A stretch of 64,000 bases of DNA from Zeus faber (Eukaryota; Chordata; Actinopteri; Zeiformes; Zeidae), in the NCBI GenBank assembly GCA_960531495.1, contig OY482860.1:15374106-15438105 (forward strand). Direction: 5' to 3'. Both the position numbers and the translations under genes were made by a program. Positions 36,280 through 47,934 of this stretch are shown in pieces; positions within the stretch are counted from its first letter, which is position 1, and every line of letters begins with the position of its first letter. Below the pieces are notes generated by a model. That model ran no database searches. It saw nothing but the letters and a program-made list of their open reading frames with translations, and was not told the DNA's origin.

Positions 36280-38852
36280 ATGTTGAGTGTCGTCAGGAAC
36301 ATCCCTATTTTCTATCCGAGGGTGCTGTTATTTTTTGTGAATGTTCTTCCACATCGACAGTTTACTGACCACAACTGGCTACCCTGGCTTGTGAAATTTG
36401 GCTGTCTGTACACGGCTGATCATTGCGTTCTTGCGAGGGAAGGCGGCGGACCCTGCCACCAAACATGGAAACAGGGTATGTACGGGAGCACATACATAAC
36501 ACAAAAACATTGAAAGGCTGTTTCTCGTAAAGTGCTGTCTTAATATGCGATTTTTCCACTCTAAGGTTCTTATACACTCTCTTGTATGTGTTCCCAAATT
36601 GAAGGTCACCGCTTTGGCATCATCTGTTTGCAAGGAATTGGTTACTTGCACCATAATCTTCGAGGTAAAGATTTTTTCTTGTTTTTCTTCCTGTTTTGTT
36701 ATTGTCACTTATTTATCTGCTCACTTGGCCATTCTGAAAGGGGGACCGCTCTTTTGTGTCCCTCCCCCTGTTCCCTCTGCGTAATGGGGCACTTTTTTTT
36801 TGCCAGGCTTCTGCCGTCCAGCTGTCCTTTGGACGGTCACCAGTAAAGTCCTATGAGACCAACTCTGATAAACATGACTCGACCAATATATATTTTTGAT
36901 GCAGGAATTGCAGGAATGCAAATGTATCTGACCATGAGCTGTTAAAAACAATATGAATCCCAGAATGTGAACGTGTATGAACTTCCGGGTGACAAGCTCA
37001 GGGGCAAGACAGTCTGAGTGTTTATTCTGAGTCATTTGGCTGTTGACATGGCACAATATAGCTGGGATAACTGAACATTTTTAAAGGAATATTATAATTC
37101 TATATAAGTAATAGAGCTTGTAGAGCTTATGGTGCGTAATCACCGGGTGTCATGACATTTCACTGCATATATGTATGACCGTATGTATGTGACAAATAAT
37201 CTCTTGAACTTGAACTTGAACTAATAAATAATGCCATCTATGTCCATGCCCCTCTTCCTTGCAGGTAGTGCTAGAGTTCAGCTGTCAAAGTAAGTTATTT
37301 TTTTTATAAGCTATAATTTATAAGCTAAAGTTTTTATACGTTGTATATGTATTTGTGTTGAAGTAATTTTTAAATGCAAATGTATGCATCATACATAATA
37401 GGTCTCTGTGGTCAATTTTGAAACATAGATTTTAAAGATTGTGGGCACTTACATCGAACATTTCATTTTAATTAAAATCTTCACAGCATATTGCCCACCT
37501 ACGCCTTCCGACAATGGTACAAAAGGCACATCTTGAAACATAGATTCAAAAGATTGTGGGCAGTTTCATCAAACATTTAATTCTAATGAAAGTCTTCACA
37601 GCTGAAAGCACACCTACGCCTTCTGACAGTGGTGCAAAAGGTACATCTTGAAACATAGATTTAAAAGATTGCGGGCAGTTTCATCAAACTTTTAATTCTA
37701 ATGAAAATCTTCACAGCTGAAAGGACACCTACGCCTTCTGCCAGTGGTGCAAAAGGTACATTTTGAAACATCGATTTTAGGGGCACTTGGCACTCACGCC
37801 GGGTGGGGCATCTGATCGGCTGCAGTGGGGCGGGCCTCCCCCTTGTGCGGGGCATGGGCGGGCATGAGGGTCCTGCCGGCTCGCCGGCGGGGCGGGCGGC
37901 TGGGGCGGGGTGTCGGTCTGGTGCCGTAGGGCCGGGATCCGGGCCTGTGGGCGTGCCTTACGCCCGCGGCCCGGTTTCTGTGCCTGCGGCTCCGTCTTGT
38001 GCCTGCACCTGGGGGTTGGTTGTATGTGTGCGCCCCTGGGGTGGAGGGTCTCTTCGTGCTCCCTGCGACTGGGTCATGCTCCTCAGGGCGGGGCGTGGGA
38101 GTTGCTCCATGGCCCTCTGGCTTCTCTGGGGGCCCCGGGGTCTTCTGTGGCTGCAGGGCAGGGTACTCGGGGCTTTCCTGCAGCTGTAGGGTGTCTACGG
38201 GGCTAGGGGGTTTGGGGGGCTTCGGGGCCAGTGATCAGTTGTTTATAGACCCAAACATGATAAATAGTTCACCAAAAAGGGGGCTTGGTGGTGGTTCTCT
38301 ATAACCAAAAACTGTGCTCTTGTCATCCTCCAGGTCGTCCACAGGACAGAATTATTGCAGCAGTTCTTGAGGATTTAAGAATGAATAAAGAGTTGCATTG
38401 CAGGTTGAGAAGTTGAACTCCACTCGCAGACTAACTCTGTCCTGGATGCAATGGCATACAAATACTCTGTGTTGTATGCCCAGCATGCTGACAGCACAGG
38501 TTGAAAAAGAAAAAAAAAGAAACATAGATTGTAAAGATTGTGGGCAGGAGGAAATTCGAGCAGTTTCATCAAACATTTAATTGTAGTTAAGATCTTCATA
38601 GCTCAAAGCACACCTACGCCTTCTGACAGTGGTGTAAAAGGTATGCATGAATAGGCTGTCATTGTTTCCTTTTGCATTGTTCTCTCACTCTGTGCTCCCT
38701 TTTCTCTCTCTTCCTGTGTGGCCAGATTGTGTGTGACTCGCGTTGGTCCACAGGCGCATTCAGCGCATCACAAGCACTCGAAACACTGGCAGAACAGCTC
38801 AGACCGTGGTGACCTCGCACAGATTCTCGCACTTGAGGTTTTGGCTCAATGA
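36280..38852 (+). CDS. Candidate unrecognised multi-exon gene (inferred)
   Basis: Proposed exons: 36280-36475, 36566-36664, 36807-36842, 37265-37289 and 38726-38852 (196+99+36+25+127 bases), giving 160 residues with phases 1, 1, 1, 2 matching at each junction. Signals: ATG with A at -3; donors gtatgt, gtaaag, gtaaag, gtaagt; acceptors cactctaag, ttttttttgccag, cccctcttccttgcag and ctctctcttcctgtgtggccag. The N-terminus is hydrophobic (RVLLFFVNVLP) and could be a signal peptide; exons 1-2 are cysteine-rich (FGCLYTADHC, GGGPCHQTW, LSCMC). A one-step acceptor shift (37269, after caggtag) instead opens four 39-base modules and a stop at 38734, for 172 residues. I do not recognise the family. It could be chance or a dead gene. 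Confidence 0.35.
37125..37222 (+). mobile_element. Dispersed repeat family B tail, copy 2
   Basis: Contains acatttcactgcatatatgt, tatgtatgtgacaaataatc and three cttgaa units, the reverse complement of the copy at 26213. It lies in the third intron of the candidate gene. Confidence 0.65.
37420..38650 (+). repeat. Tandem 115-bp exon-intron-like modules, split by an insert
   Basis: Modules have 39-base exon-like cores at 37487-37525, 37602-37640, 37717-37755 and 38602-38640. Each core is preceded by cttcacag (cttcatag in the last) and, except the first (gcacat), followed by gtacat or gtatgc. Spacing is exactly 115 bases until an insert at about 37780-38515. In phase 1 each core is open and encodes a 13-residue Thr/Pro-rich unit of the form A-E-S-T-P-T-P-S-D-S-G-A-K; in phase 2 the middle cores hit TGA. 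They may be real repeated exons of a mucin-like stalk or unused pseudo-exons. Confidence 0.6.
37780..38515 (-). mobile_element. Insert of GC-rich sequence plus family A repeat
   Basis: It interrupts the fourth module after gaaacatcgattttag and the module text resumes at gaaacatagattgtaaag. The left part (37780-38230) is strongly GC-rich with a long proline-rich minus-strand frame; the right part (38230-38510) is repeat family A, copy 3, in reverse orientation. The parent element is not identified. Confidence 0.6.
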
Positions 38853-38878
38853 AATGAAATGTTCAAATCCACGCCTTA

Positions 38879-38940
38879 CACTTTTTAAACGGTTATTCTC
38901 TTTGAAATAACATTCCAAAGAGAATAACAGTTTAAAAAGT
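38879..38940 (+). ncRNA. Hairpin 3' of the candidate gene
   Basis: Arm 38880-38904 pairs with 38916-38940 through 24 of 25 positions; the loop is 11 bases. It starts about 27 bases after the inferred stop at 38852. The size and shape fit a precursor-microRNA-like or UTR stem-loop, but it may equally be a small palindromic element. No known family is recognised. Confidence 0.4.
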
Positions 38941-40915
38941 ATTTGATTGGAACTCCCAGAAGTTTTCTTGCCAGTCGTAGCACATTCTTGGCAATTATCG
39001 GAGAGTCACGCCTGCACTGTCATTCAATTGTGTGAAATGAAGAATTCATTTTTATTTAAGAATTAATTCATGTTTTAAACCATATCCCTCCATATCCTCT
39101 AAAGTAGGTATCAGTTGACACATTTCACTACATCTCATTCATCATTACTTAAATTATTTCTATTACTTTATTACTTCTTTACTTTACTTTTCTCACATAT
39201 CATCCAGTTGTGTTATTTTCAGTTGTTTTTTCCCAATGTAATTCCCATTCTGTTTTCAGTCCGTTTTCATTTCCATTCCATAATAATGCTGCTGCCATAT
39301 GAAATTCTGAGATTTATTTGATAAAAAAAAAAAAAGGGAAAAACATTTAAATCCCATGACATGTGGTATGGATACAAGTATAATACATTGCCTCAGCTCT
39401 AACTGAAACAAGGACAGGGACCGTGGTCTGTCAGGGCGTTTTTAACAATACATTGTTTTTGTTTGCGGATGCTGTCGTCGTCGATGTCGTCGTCGATGCT
39501 GTGGCACTGTCTGATGGAAAGCCTGCACATGCAGCACCATTATATTATAAATTATGCTCATTCTAAACTTACATTTTAAATAAAATAATGATCATTTTGA
39601 TTGACGCTCCGTCGTCAACGCAGTTTTAACCATCATTTTTTTATTTTTATACACGGCAATAAAGAAATTGTACAACAGATGGCAGTAGAGTGCAATGTAT
39701 GCTTTAGCATTGGATTAGATTGCCCAATTTTTTTAAATAGAAATTACAGATTGCTAGAAACCCTGGGACATTAAATTAACTGCATTGAATTGACAATGAG
39801 TTTGCTGCATTTTCTGGATGAATACAGCATAAATCCACGTCTCCTGCACAGAGGTCTCTCCCCCTTCCCCGGTTGCCATGGCCCCAACCTTGGCTCTTTC
39901 TCTCCACCTTGAAAATCCAAACCCATCCTCTCGGGCATCACCCCGGTCCCTAACCCCGGGGGCATGGCGCCGTCCTCGGCCCTGTGCCATTACTGTGGAC
40001 ACCGGCTCTGACTTCTAACCCCTTACCTGCCAATCACCTCCAGCACCAGCGGTGGATCTGACCAAGCGGCCCTTTTGCTGGCGGGGTTCAGCCATCGCAC
40101 CTCCTCCGGGCGGCAAAAGCAATTAGTGTCAGCGATGGACGGCCACCGGCCAGCTCCCACGCCATTCAAGCTGAGCCTTCCCCCCACTTCCCACTGTGAG
40201 CTGCGTGGCGTTCTCCTCCCACGGCCCCACTGGCCGCATAAAAACATGCTCTTTTTACAGTGGAGCAATTCAACGGCCGACGTGTCAAAACATCTTGCAA
40301 ACGATGCCTGCCCTGTAGAACGAACTGCAGCAGCGCACGTGTCCAAGAATCTCATGCGTAGAAAGGCAGAGCAGACAGCCAATTAGAACAGACAGAATGG
40401 TGTTGCTGCATTTGGACGTGCAGCAGGTAAATTATATTGTGTTTGTGCATGTTTTGCTGTCCCCGTCCCGACATGTGAGTTTTAGTCTGTTTATCCCCTG
40501 GGGACGTTAAACATCGAAAAAAGAGGAAAAAAACCCAAACAGAAAAAACACGCTGGCCGAAAAGAGGCCAGATAGAAATGTGATTCTTTTGAATGTGCTT
40601 CCTTTAGTTTCGCATGAGTTATTTGTACGGAGAACTTTTCAGATGAGTCATCAGACATTCAGCAAACACCAACCAAATTAGCCGTTGCAAACCTGACACA
40701 GCAAGTAACAATGGAGTCAGATTCCTCTATTGTTGCCAGTTGCCCCTTGTTTGATTGCCGAAACAAAGTCCAGTATTTAAGGACGGATCTATATCGGCCA
40801 TTGGAAGCAGGCCCGAGAGGTGAATTTTGTTCATGACAATAATCTCATCCCCCACTATCTCTTTCACCTTATCCTGTTCCTGGCTCTGTCTCCACCTTTT
40901 TGTCTTTCATATCTA
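38941..40915. other. Intergenic, no gene seen
   Basis: AT-rich then mixed sequence. A GC-richer part at 39840-40390 has long open frames on both strands but no splice sites or recognisable domain. A short (GTC)n-like run lies near 39470-39500. Confidence 0.45.
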
Positions 40916-40924
40916 TCTCTCTGT

Positions 40925-40955
40925 CCATCTGTCTATCCGTCTATCCATCTTTCTA

Positions 40956-41014
<59 letters not shown>

Positions 41015-41022
41015 GTCTGTCG
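40925..41022. repeat. (CTGT)n(CTAT)n microsatellite
   Basis: Imperfect tetranucleotide tract. Confidence 0.93.
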
Positions 41023-41150
41023 ACCTCCCTCCAGCTCTCTTGATTTCCCTGGTTCCTATCCTATTTCTCATGTTCCTTCTCTTCTCTCTTTGTGTGTCTC
41101 TCTCTCTCTCGCTCTCTCACTTGGGCCGTGCAAGGTGGTCACGGCCCCCG

Positions 41151-41152
<2 letters not shown>

Positions 41153-41182
<30 letters not shown>

Positions 41183-41192
41183 GGGGGGGGGG
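41153..41192. repeat. G-run of about 40 bases
   Basis: Interrupted only by two T. It can form G-quadruplexes and is prone to sequencing error. Confidence 0.9.
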
Positions 41193-42188
41193 TGTTGCAT
41201 TGCAGCTGACTCCAGGAGAGCTGCAGGAGTTTGCTAAGGGGCGCTGCGGCTGTGTGACAGGATAACAGAGCTCCCGGTGATAACCAAGCCATAATTAAGC
41301 TTTGACTTAGTCACTGCCTGCTCCCGTGATACGAAAGGTATCCACTGGGTAAAAAGAAACAAAAAGTTAAACCAGGGAGTCTCCCGCTGCGCCTCCGGCT
41401 GCGCTGAAAGAAAAGTGTTGTTAGTGCATGCAAGCGTGGTTGAAGGTATATGTGCCTACATGCAGGGTTTGCACATGTCAGTGCTGTGACGTGCGCAGTA
41501 GAAATATTCTGCTTGTGCGGATGTGTGCACAGCAGGTGGCAGGGCAAGGCCAACTTCATGGAGCACGTTGCACTTGGAAGACACTTGGAAGTGTGCTTTG
41601 CATTATTGTTTAATTATCTATATTTATTTAATGATAAATAAGACTACAATGTACCAGTTCAAGGAGGGGTTCAGGGGAAAAGCTGAACAAATTTAAATAA
41701 AAGGGCGGAAAGAAAGTGAAATATTAAACACATATTGTTCCGCACCAGATTCAGCTTCATTCTCACCCACAGCCCCACATGATGATAGAAAGCTAACAGA
41801 CATGATAAAGGAAGGCAGAATAAAGAGCGAAAAGAAAGTTGGAAATCAATAGAAAAATCATTGAAAACCAGAGGAAGAGAGAAAATGAATAAATAGATAA
41901 GGGCAAACATAGGAGCAGACATGGTAGTATGGATTATGCCACAGTACATATGTTACAATAATAGTGGCTGAATCAAGTCGTCATTATAGCCACCCGTATC
42001 TTCCTGTGTGATGCTTTCAGGCATGCATGCATGCGCCTGTGTGTTTGTCTATCTCTGGTCTGTGTATGTGTGCAGTGCGTTGCATGCATAAGCCTGGTTA
42101 ATGAGCAGACAAACAGCTTTGGGCTATTGTCTGCGCAGACAGAGTGTGACATACTGTGAAAGAAACAACTTGCTACCAGCACCTTCCA
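41193..42188. other. Intergenic, no gene seen
   Basis: No exon, array or transposon terminus was recognised. Confidence 0.45.
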
Positions 42189-42432
42189 CTCTATGTCTGT
42201 ATGTATGTATGTACTGTATGTTTGTATGTATGTACCGTATGTATGTATGTATGTATGTATGTATGTATGTATGTATGTACCGTATGTATGTCTGTATGTA
42301 TGTATGTATGTATGTGTGTATGTATGTATGTATGTATGTATGTATGTATGTATGTATGTATGTGTGTATGTATGTATGTATCTATCTATCTATCCATCTT
42401 TCCATCTTTCCATCTATCTATCTATCTATCTC
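42189..42432. repeat. (TGTA)n(CTAT)n microsatellite
   Basis: Long TGTA tract with ccgtatg interruptions passing into CTAT/CCAT units. Tyrosine/cysteine/valine open frames here are translated repeat. Confidence 0.95.
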
Positions 42433-42632
42433 GGCCTGTCTGTGCACTGCCGCACTGTCTTGGTTCATTATGCAGATTAGCACGTCAAAATGCTGTTGTT
42501 TTATGGTTGTAATTTATCTTCCTTTCCCACACTGAGTGTGTGACTGATCCATTACAAGTAATCCAACTGCGGTGGGATCACAACAATCAGCCAAGCAATA
42601 CATCTCTAGAGACGCCCTCATTCATCTCACGT

Positions 42633-42694
42633 GCACACACACACACACACACACACGCACGCGCGCACGCCCACACACACACACGCACACACAT

Positions 42695-42786
<92 letters not shown>
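42633..42786. repeat. (CA)n microsatellite
   Basis: First third is interrupted by GC steps; the rest is pure CA. Confidence 0.97.
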
Positions 42787-42787
<1 letters not shown>

Positions 42788-43970
42788 CCATTGCAAATTA
42801 ACAAGCTCCACTGTATGTACTTAAGGGCTAAGAGTTAAAAGGACAGAGATAAGTGAAGGAGAAGTTAGAAGATGACTGAGAATAACAATCTTGCATCTTT
42901 AACTTTGAGACCACGGCACGGCAAAGGAATCCGTGATGGAAAACATAAACGCAAACACATAAACACACAATTCAATTCCTCCCCCAAAAGAGAAGAAAAT
43001 CTCAGCTTTTCCCAAGCAGCTTGTAGTGAGTGGGAGTGGAGAGGCTTGTTTCCCTGTTAACATTGGAAACAGCCATTGGCTGTGAGACGCACATTCCTCC
43101 TCTTTAAATGTAATTGTTTGACTTTTGTCCTCAGCCAAAAGTTCATGTTTCTGAAGTTTTACTCCATGAAAACCGACAAATCAGTTCTGAGAAACCGTAT
43201 CATGTCGTCTTAAAATGGTCTCCAGTCACACAATGCAAGAGAGATTTTTATCAACACCAACCCTAAACGGTAAAAATTCAAGAAGTCCATTGAAATGAAG
43301 CAAAAGATGGATGCGTGTCCTGGGAGGCGAGCTGCTCAATAGGTGCTGAGTGGCCAATCTACGGTTTTAAAAACAATAAACAGTACAGTGCATTCTAGCA
43401 CTTTCTGAAAGGGTTTCGCAGAAAAGAAGTAATGAACAGGGGATAAATCTTTAGAAGCTGCAAAACGAAGGTGGACGTGAGTCACAGTTGATCTGGCATT
43501 CCAGTCAAGGCAGTGACCCAGAAATATCCACCTTTATAGTGGATTGGGAATTCAAGGACGGCACGGCGGCAGCCGTCCCTCTATCTCGAGCGGTCCTCAG
43601 AGGAGTACTCAGTGTCCACAAGGCAATTGAAAAGTGGACACCCTCAAAGCACTTCCACCTGAAACTCTTTCGGTTTTGGTTTGCACTCTGCAGAAACCAT
43701 CACGACTCACAGCTACTGTATGACTCATCATACAGTTGTTTCTCCCGGGGATCCCTTTGGGCTCCAAGAATTTGGCGCCAGCTCAGGAAAAGCTTTGTGG
43801 GAGTGATAGCATGCTGCTATCTTGTTTTACATGTTTATAATTGAAACATTACACACGGATGGGATTCTGATTGAAGAAAATACCCCAGTCCATTGGTTCC
43901 CATCAGGCTTCATATGTTCATTTATTATCATAGCAGAATAGTGGTACAGTCCCTTGGTTGTCTGCATTTC
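42787..43970. other. Intergenic, no gene recognised
   Basis: A plus-strand frame of 118 codons (43488-43844) has no recognisable domain and no convincing splice sites. Nothing else was seen. Confidence 0.45.
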
Positions 43971-44786
43971 GCTCACAACATAGTCCTCATGAGACGGTCC
44001 TCACAACATAGTCCTCATGAGACGGTCCTCACAACATAGTCCTTATGAGACGGTCCTCACAACATAGTCCTCATGAGACAGTCCTCACAACATAGTCCTC
44101 ATCAGACGGTCCTCACAACATAGTCCTCATGAGATGGTCCTCACAGCATAGTCCTCATGAGACAGCCTTTGTAAATAGGTCCTCATGAGACAGCCCTCGT
44201 GAATAAGTCCTCATGAGACACTCCTCACAACATAGTCCTCATGAGACGGTCTTCACAACATAGTCCTCATGAGACAGTTCTCACAATATAGTCCTCATGA
44301 GACGGTCCTCACAACATAGTCCTAATGAGACAATCCTCACAACATAGTCCTCATGAGACAGTCCTCACAATATCGTCCTCATGAGACAGTTCTGACAACA
44401 TAGTCCTCATGAGACAGTCCTCACTATATAGTGCTCATGAGACAGTTCTCACGACATTGTCCTCATGAGACAGTCCTCGTGGGTTAGTCCTCATGAGACA
44501 GTCCTCGTGGGTTAGTCCTCATGAGACGGTCCTCACAACATAGTCCTCATGAGACAGTCCTCACAACATAGTCCTCATGAGACAGTCCTCACAACATAGT
44601 CTTCATGAGACACTCCTCACAATATAGTCCTCATGAGACAGTCCTCACAACATAGTCCCCATGAGACGGTCCTCACTACATAGTCCTCATGAATCAGTCT
44701 TCACAACATAGTCCTCATGAGACAGTCCTCGTGTGATAGTCCTCATGAGACAGTACTGTCTCACGGGCTATTCCTCGTGAGACAGC
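43971..44786. repeat. 28-bp minisatellite, about 29 units
   Basis: Consensus unit tcctcatgagacagtcctcacaacatag; the CTCATGAG core is an 8-bp palindrome in nearly every unit. Variant units (cctcgtgggttag, cctttgtaaatag) occur in neighbouring pairs, suggesting local duplications. The array is non-coding. Confidence 0.95.
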
Positions 44787-45499
44787 ACTGAACAAGCTGT
44801 AGCAGTACGGTTCCCATATGCTCGATGCCCCATATGCCGCATGACCTTTTTTTATTATTGTAAAATCCAAATTTCAACTGCTTATGTGACTTTTTCAGAA
44901 GTTGATTTAGCTCAGCTGACACTCATATTTCTCAATTCAGGACCTCTACATTCAGCACCTCTCATGAGTATAGTTAATTCCCCCAAGACCGCCCCCGGCG
45001 TACCTCAAGCTGGATAAGGAGTTTCTTTAATTATTGTGCGAGTCAGCCTGATAGGAGAAAAAAAAATATGACATTAGCACTAATTGCAATATTCATATAA
45101 ATTCAAGGGCAGCGGAGCCAAGGTCTGAGCCTGAGAGAACAGAGCGTGGCCGGGTCTCATCCAGGGAGGCCGACAAATCAAAAAAGTGTGATCGTGACAC
45201 GACTGTTTACATGGGAGGAAATGGGTGGACGATGACCCACGAGCCTTCGGGAACCAACCGTGGCATGCAGGCAAAGTGTTGTGTGAACGTGAAGTTGAAA
45301 AGGTAGCCGAGCTGTGATCCAAGACCCTGCCGGGAGCGGGTGGCCCTGACAGTGTGAATGCCAAATGGGGCGAGGAACCGCAGGTCTCGTGACGAAGTGA
45401 TCGCCTCTGTTTTGGACTGCACCAACATACCAACACTGTCGTGCCACGGTCGAAAACACTGAGATCACATGTTTCCCCATTCTGATGGTTGATGTGAAC
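44787..45499. other. Intergenic, possibly upstream part of a Tc1 copy
   Basis: The right half may be decayed Tc1 sequence leading into 45500, but no motif is clear enough to call. Confidence 0.35.
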
Positions 45500-45790
45500 C
45501 TATTACCTGAAGCTGCTGACCAGTACCTGCCGATCTGCAGACCTCGATTTCCGCTGAGGCACACAGATGGTAGGGTCAGGATTTGATGCCAACGGCACGA
45601 ATCCATGGACCCAACCTGCCTCGTGTCAACAGTCCAGGCTGGTGGCGGTGGTGTGATGGTGTGGGGAATTCTTATTTTCACACTTTGGGCCTGTTAACAC
45701 CGATCAATCATCACTTCAATGCCACAGCCCATTTGAGTATTGTTGCTGACCACGTGCCTCCCTTCATGACCACAATTGACATTTACTGCA
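45500..45790 (+). pseudogene. Tc1-like transposase fragment
   Basis: Several frames give FPLRHTDGRVRI, then ESMDPTCLVSTVQAGGGGVM followed by VWGI, then a short LSIVADHV-like piece. The GGG-V-VWG motif is diagnostic of Tc1-type transposases. Frame changes and loss of both ends show that it is dead. It is a different Tc1 lineage from the copy at 21881. Confidence 0.8.
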
Positions 45791-46030
45791 TATATTATCT
45801 TGTTTCCGTTATTGGTAAATTTTTGAATGCTGCATATATAATTTTATTTGAAATTGTATTTAATTATATTTTTATTTTATTCCTATTTTTATTTTTTTAA
45901 TTCCCATTTTTATTATTTTTTCAATTTTCGCTACTCTGCCCATGCACAGCCTCTGGAGTTTGCCAAATAAGCATTTCACTTCATGCTGTGTAGTGTAATA
46001 TGTATGTGACGAATAAATATTTTCGATATT
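45791..46030 (+). mobile_element. Family B-like retroelement tail, copy 3
   Basis: An AT-rich stretch ending gcatttcacttcatgctgtg and tatgtatgtgacgaataaat, the tail text of family B, directly after the Tc1 fragment. Confidence 0.5.
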
Positions 46031-47934
46031 TGAGCCGACACACACCCCTACATGAGCTGCCGTCTCGCTCTGCTTTCCCTGTGACAATCTCCTCAAGAAA
46101 CACTTGACACCCACAGCACAGCCCTTGAATTCCATTTTCTTCACTTATATGTTTCACCACATGCTACGCTCGGCTCTGCTATACGCCTCTTCAATCAGGG
46201 TCCGGCTGATCTCCATTCCGAGCGGCTCTCCGCGGTGTGCTGTGAATGGCGGATGTAATCATTCTGTGAAACGAATGTTTGATTCAGTCTGTAGTCGGGG
46301 CGCCACAACCCTGCGCTCCTCTCCATTAACTGTTCGTTTTGCCGGTGATCAAGGAATTTAGGTTCTATTCTCAAAGGCCTCGGCTCCGTGCCGGTATGGA
46401 GGTTTATTTAAAAAAAAAGGCAACAGCCGGCTACACTACGAACTGCACCAAGCAACTGTTTTATACAAATTCTTTCTTTATTTCTTTCTGTACTACACTT
46501 TACTTTACTATAATAAATTGATAAAGAGTATTGTTTCAAAGCATATACTCAGAAAACTACAATTTATTCAAAATATGATTTAAGTAATGTAACTTAAAGT
46601 ATAAGTAGGCTTATAGTTACATTACACTATTTTATATTCCAAACTTTGGAGTTGTGTTAACTCCAAGGAGTTTCCTAAATGGAACAGTGTGCTCGGACAG
46701 AAAGGGGAATTAAAGATGAGCTCAGGCAGTGACCACGGCCAGACTGCAGCCGCCGGTGCTCGCTGAAGGAAATGAATGCAGAGAAAGTCATCTGGGTTTA
46801 AAGAGATCCATTTGTAAATGCATTATTCATATTTCCAGAGTTCCACAAGAAACACAATATTTATTCCACTTGGAAATGTTTCTCTCTCTCCTGGCTGAAT
46901 GCATTGTCCTTTTTGTCCTCGAGTGCTGTGTTACCCTCCAGGGCAGGGTATGGCAATAATGACACTTCTCACTGACCTCCTGTTTTTTTTTTAATTTCAG
47001 GGTTTTGATCGCCGAAAATTAATTTTCTTTCCTTTCATTCGCACCCAATTATTTTCTTAATTATGACCTCAGAAGATGTTTGTTCCCCCTCACGCAGCAG
47101 TTATTTTTAATGTACAGTCTTCATTAAGTTCATAAACAAGGGCAACAACCAAAGTGTGGCGATACATCGATATTATCATTTGGCTTCTTTCAATGTTATC
47201 TTATAGTTGAGATGAGATGGGAGATGAGTGTTATCTTCATACTCAATTTCGTAGTCTAGGGGTGACTGTATGGCCTCAAATGTCTGAGATAACTTTTGAA
47301 AAAATAAAAAAATATATATTTTAATACTTTTTCAATATCTGTGAACTTTGTGAACTCATGCATAACCAACCTGGTTTCTCATTAGGCATTCACACTTAAA
47401 GCAGTAATCCCCAAGGATATTTTTGTTAGAAAATCAGACTTTTATTTTAGCTTAAGCAAAACAAGTTGATAAAATACCCCTCAAAATCCCAAAGAAGGTC
47501 TGAACTACGGAGGATTCGCTGTGTGAACACACAGTGACAAACAGCTGCTTTCAGGTGGGCGACTAAAAAAAAACTGTTTTCAACCCATTAAACCGGCGCC
47601 GAAAATAAACAACTACGCTTGAGACGGGACAGATGTAACACTAATGTGATTTCTCTACTGTGCGCCTTGCAAAACCGCAAGTACACCACACGCCGGGTCT
47701 TCTCCTTTTGTGTTATTTCGAGACGCTTTCATCCATTTACCCTCGGCGTCCTTCGGCTCATATGGAGAAAGGCTTTTGTCCGCGTGTTATTCTGTATTAT
47801 TTCTGTCAATCGTGATTGGTATTTTGCATCTATTTGGTTGGTCTTATTCCAGCCTAAAACAAAGCCAGATGCCCAGAGGCGAAGGAGAAAAAGAGAGAAG
47901 GAAAGAGAAGAATGACAGAAGTAAGTGGTTCTGC
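46031..47934. other. Intergenic, no gene seen
   Basis: AT-rich. No exon or transposon terminus was recognised. Confidence 0.45.

Noticed and set aside
37803-38304. Long GC-rich open frames on both strands
   Set aside because: High GC removes stop codons by chance; the segment lies inside an inserted repeat.
39754-40386. Open frames on both strands in a GC-richer stretch
   Set aside because: No conserved motif or compatible splice sites; opposite-strand frames shadow each other.
42101-42535. Cys/Met/Tyr/Val-rich open frames
   Set aside because: Translation of a TGTA/CTAT microsatellite.
43488-43844. 118-codon open frame as a gene
   Set aside because: No domain, weak composition, no splice sites, no second exon.
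43971-44786. Regular 28-bp repeats as a CRISPR-like array
   Set aside because: Head-to-tail minisatellite without unique spacers, in a vertebrate genome with no cas genes.
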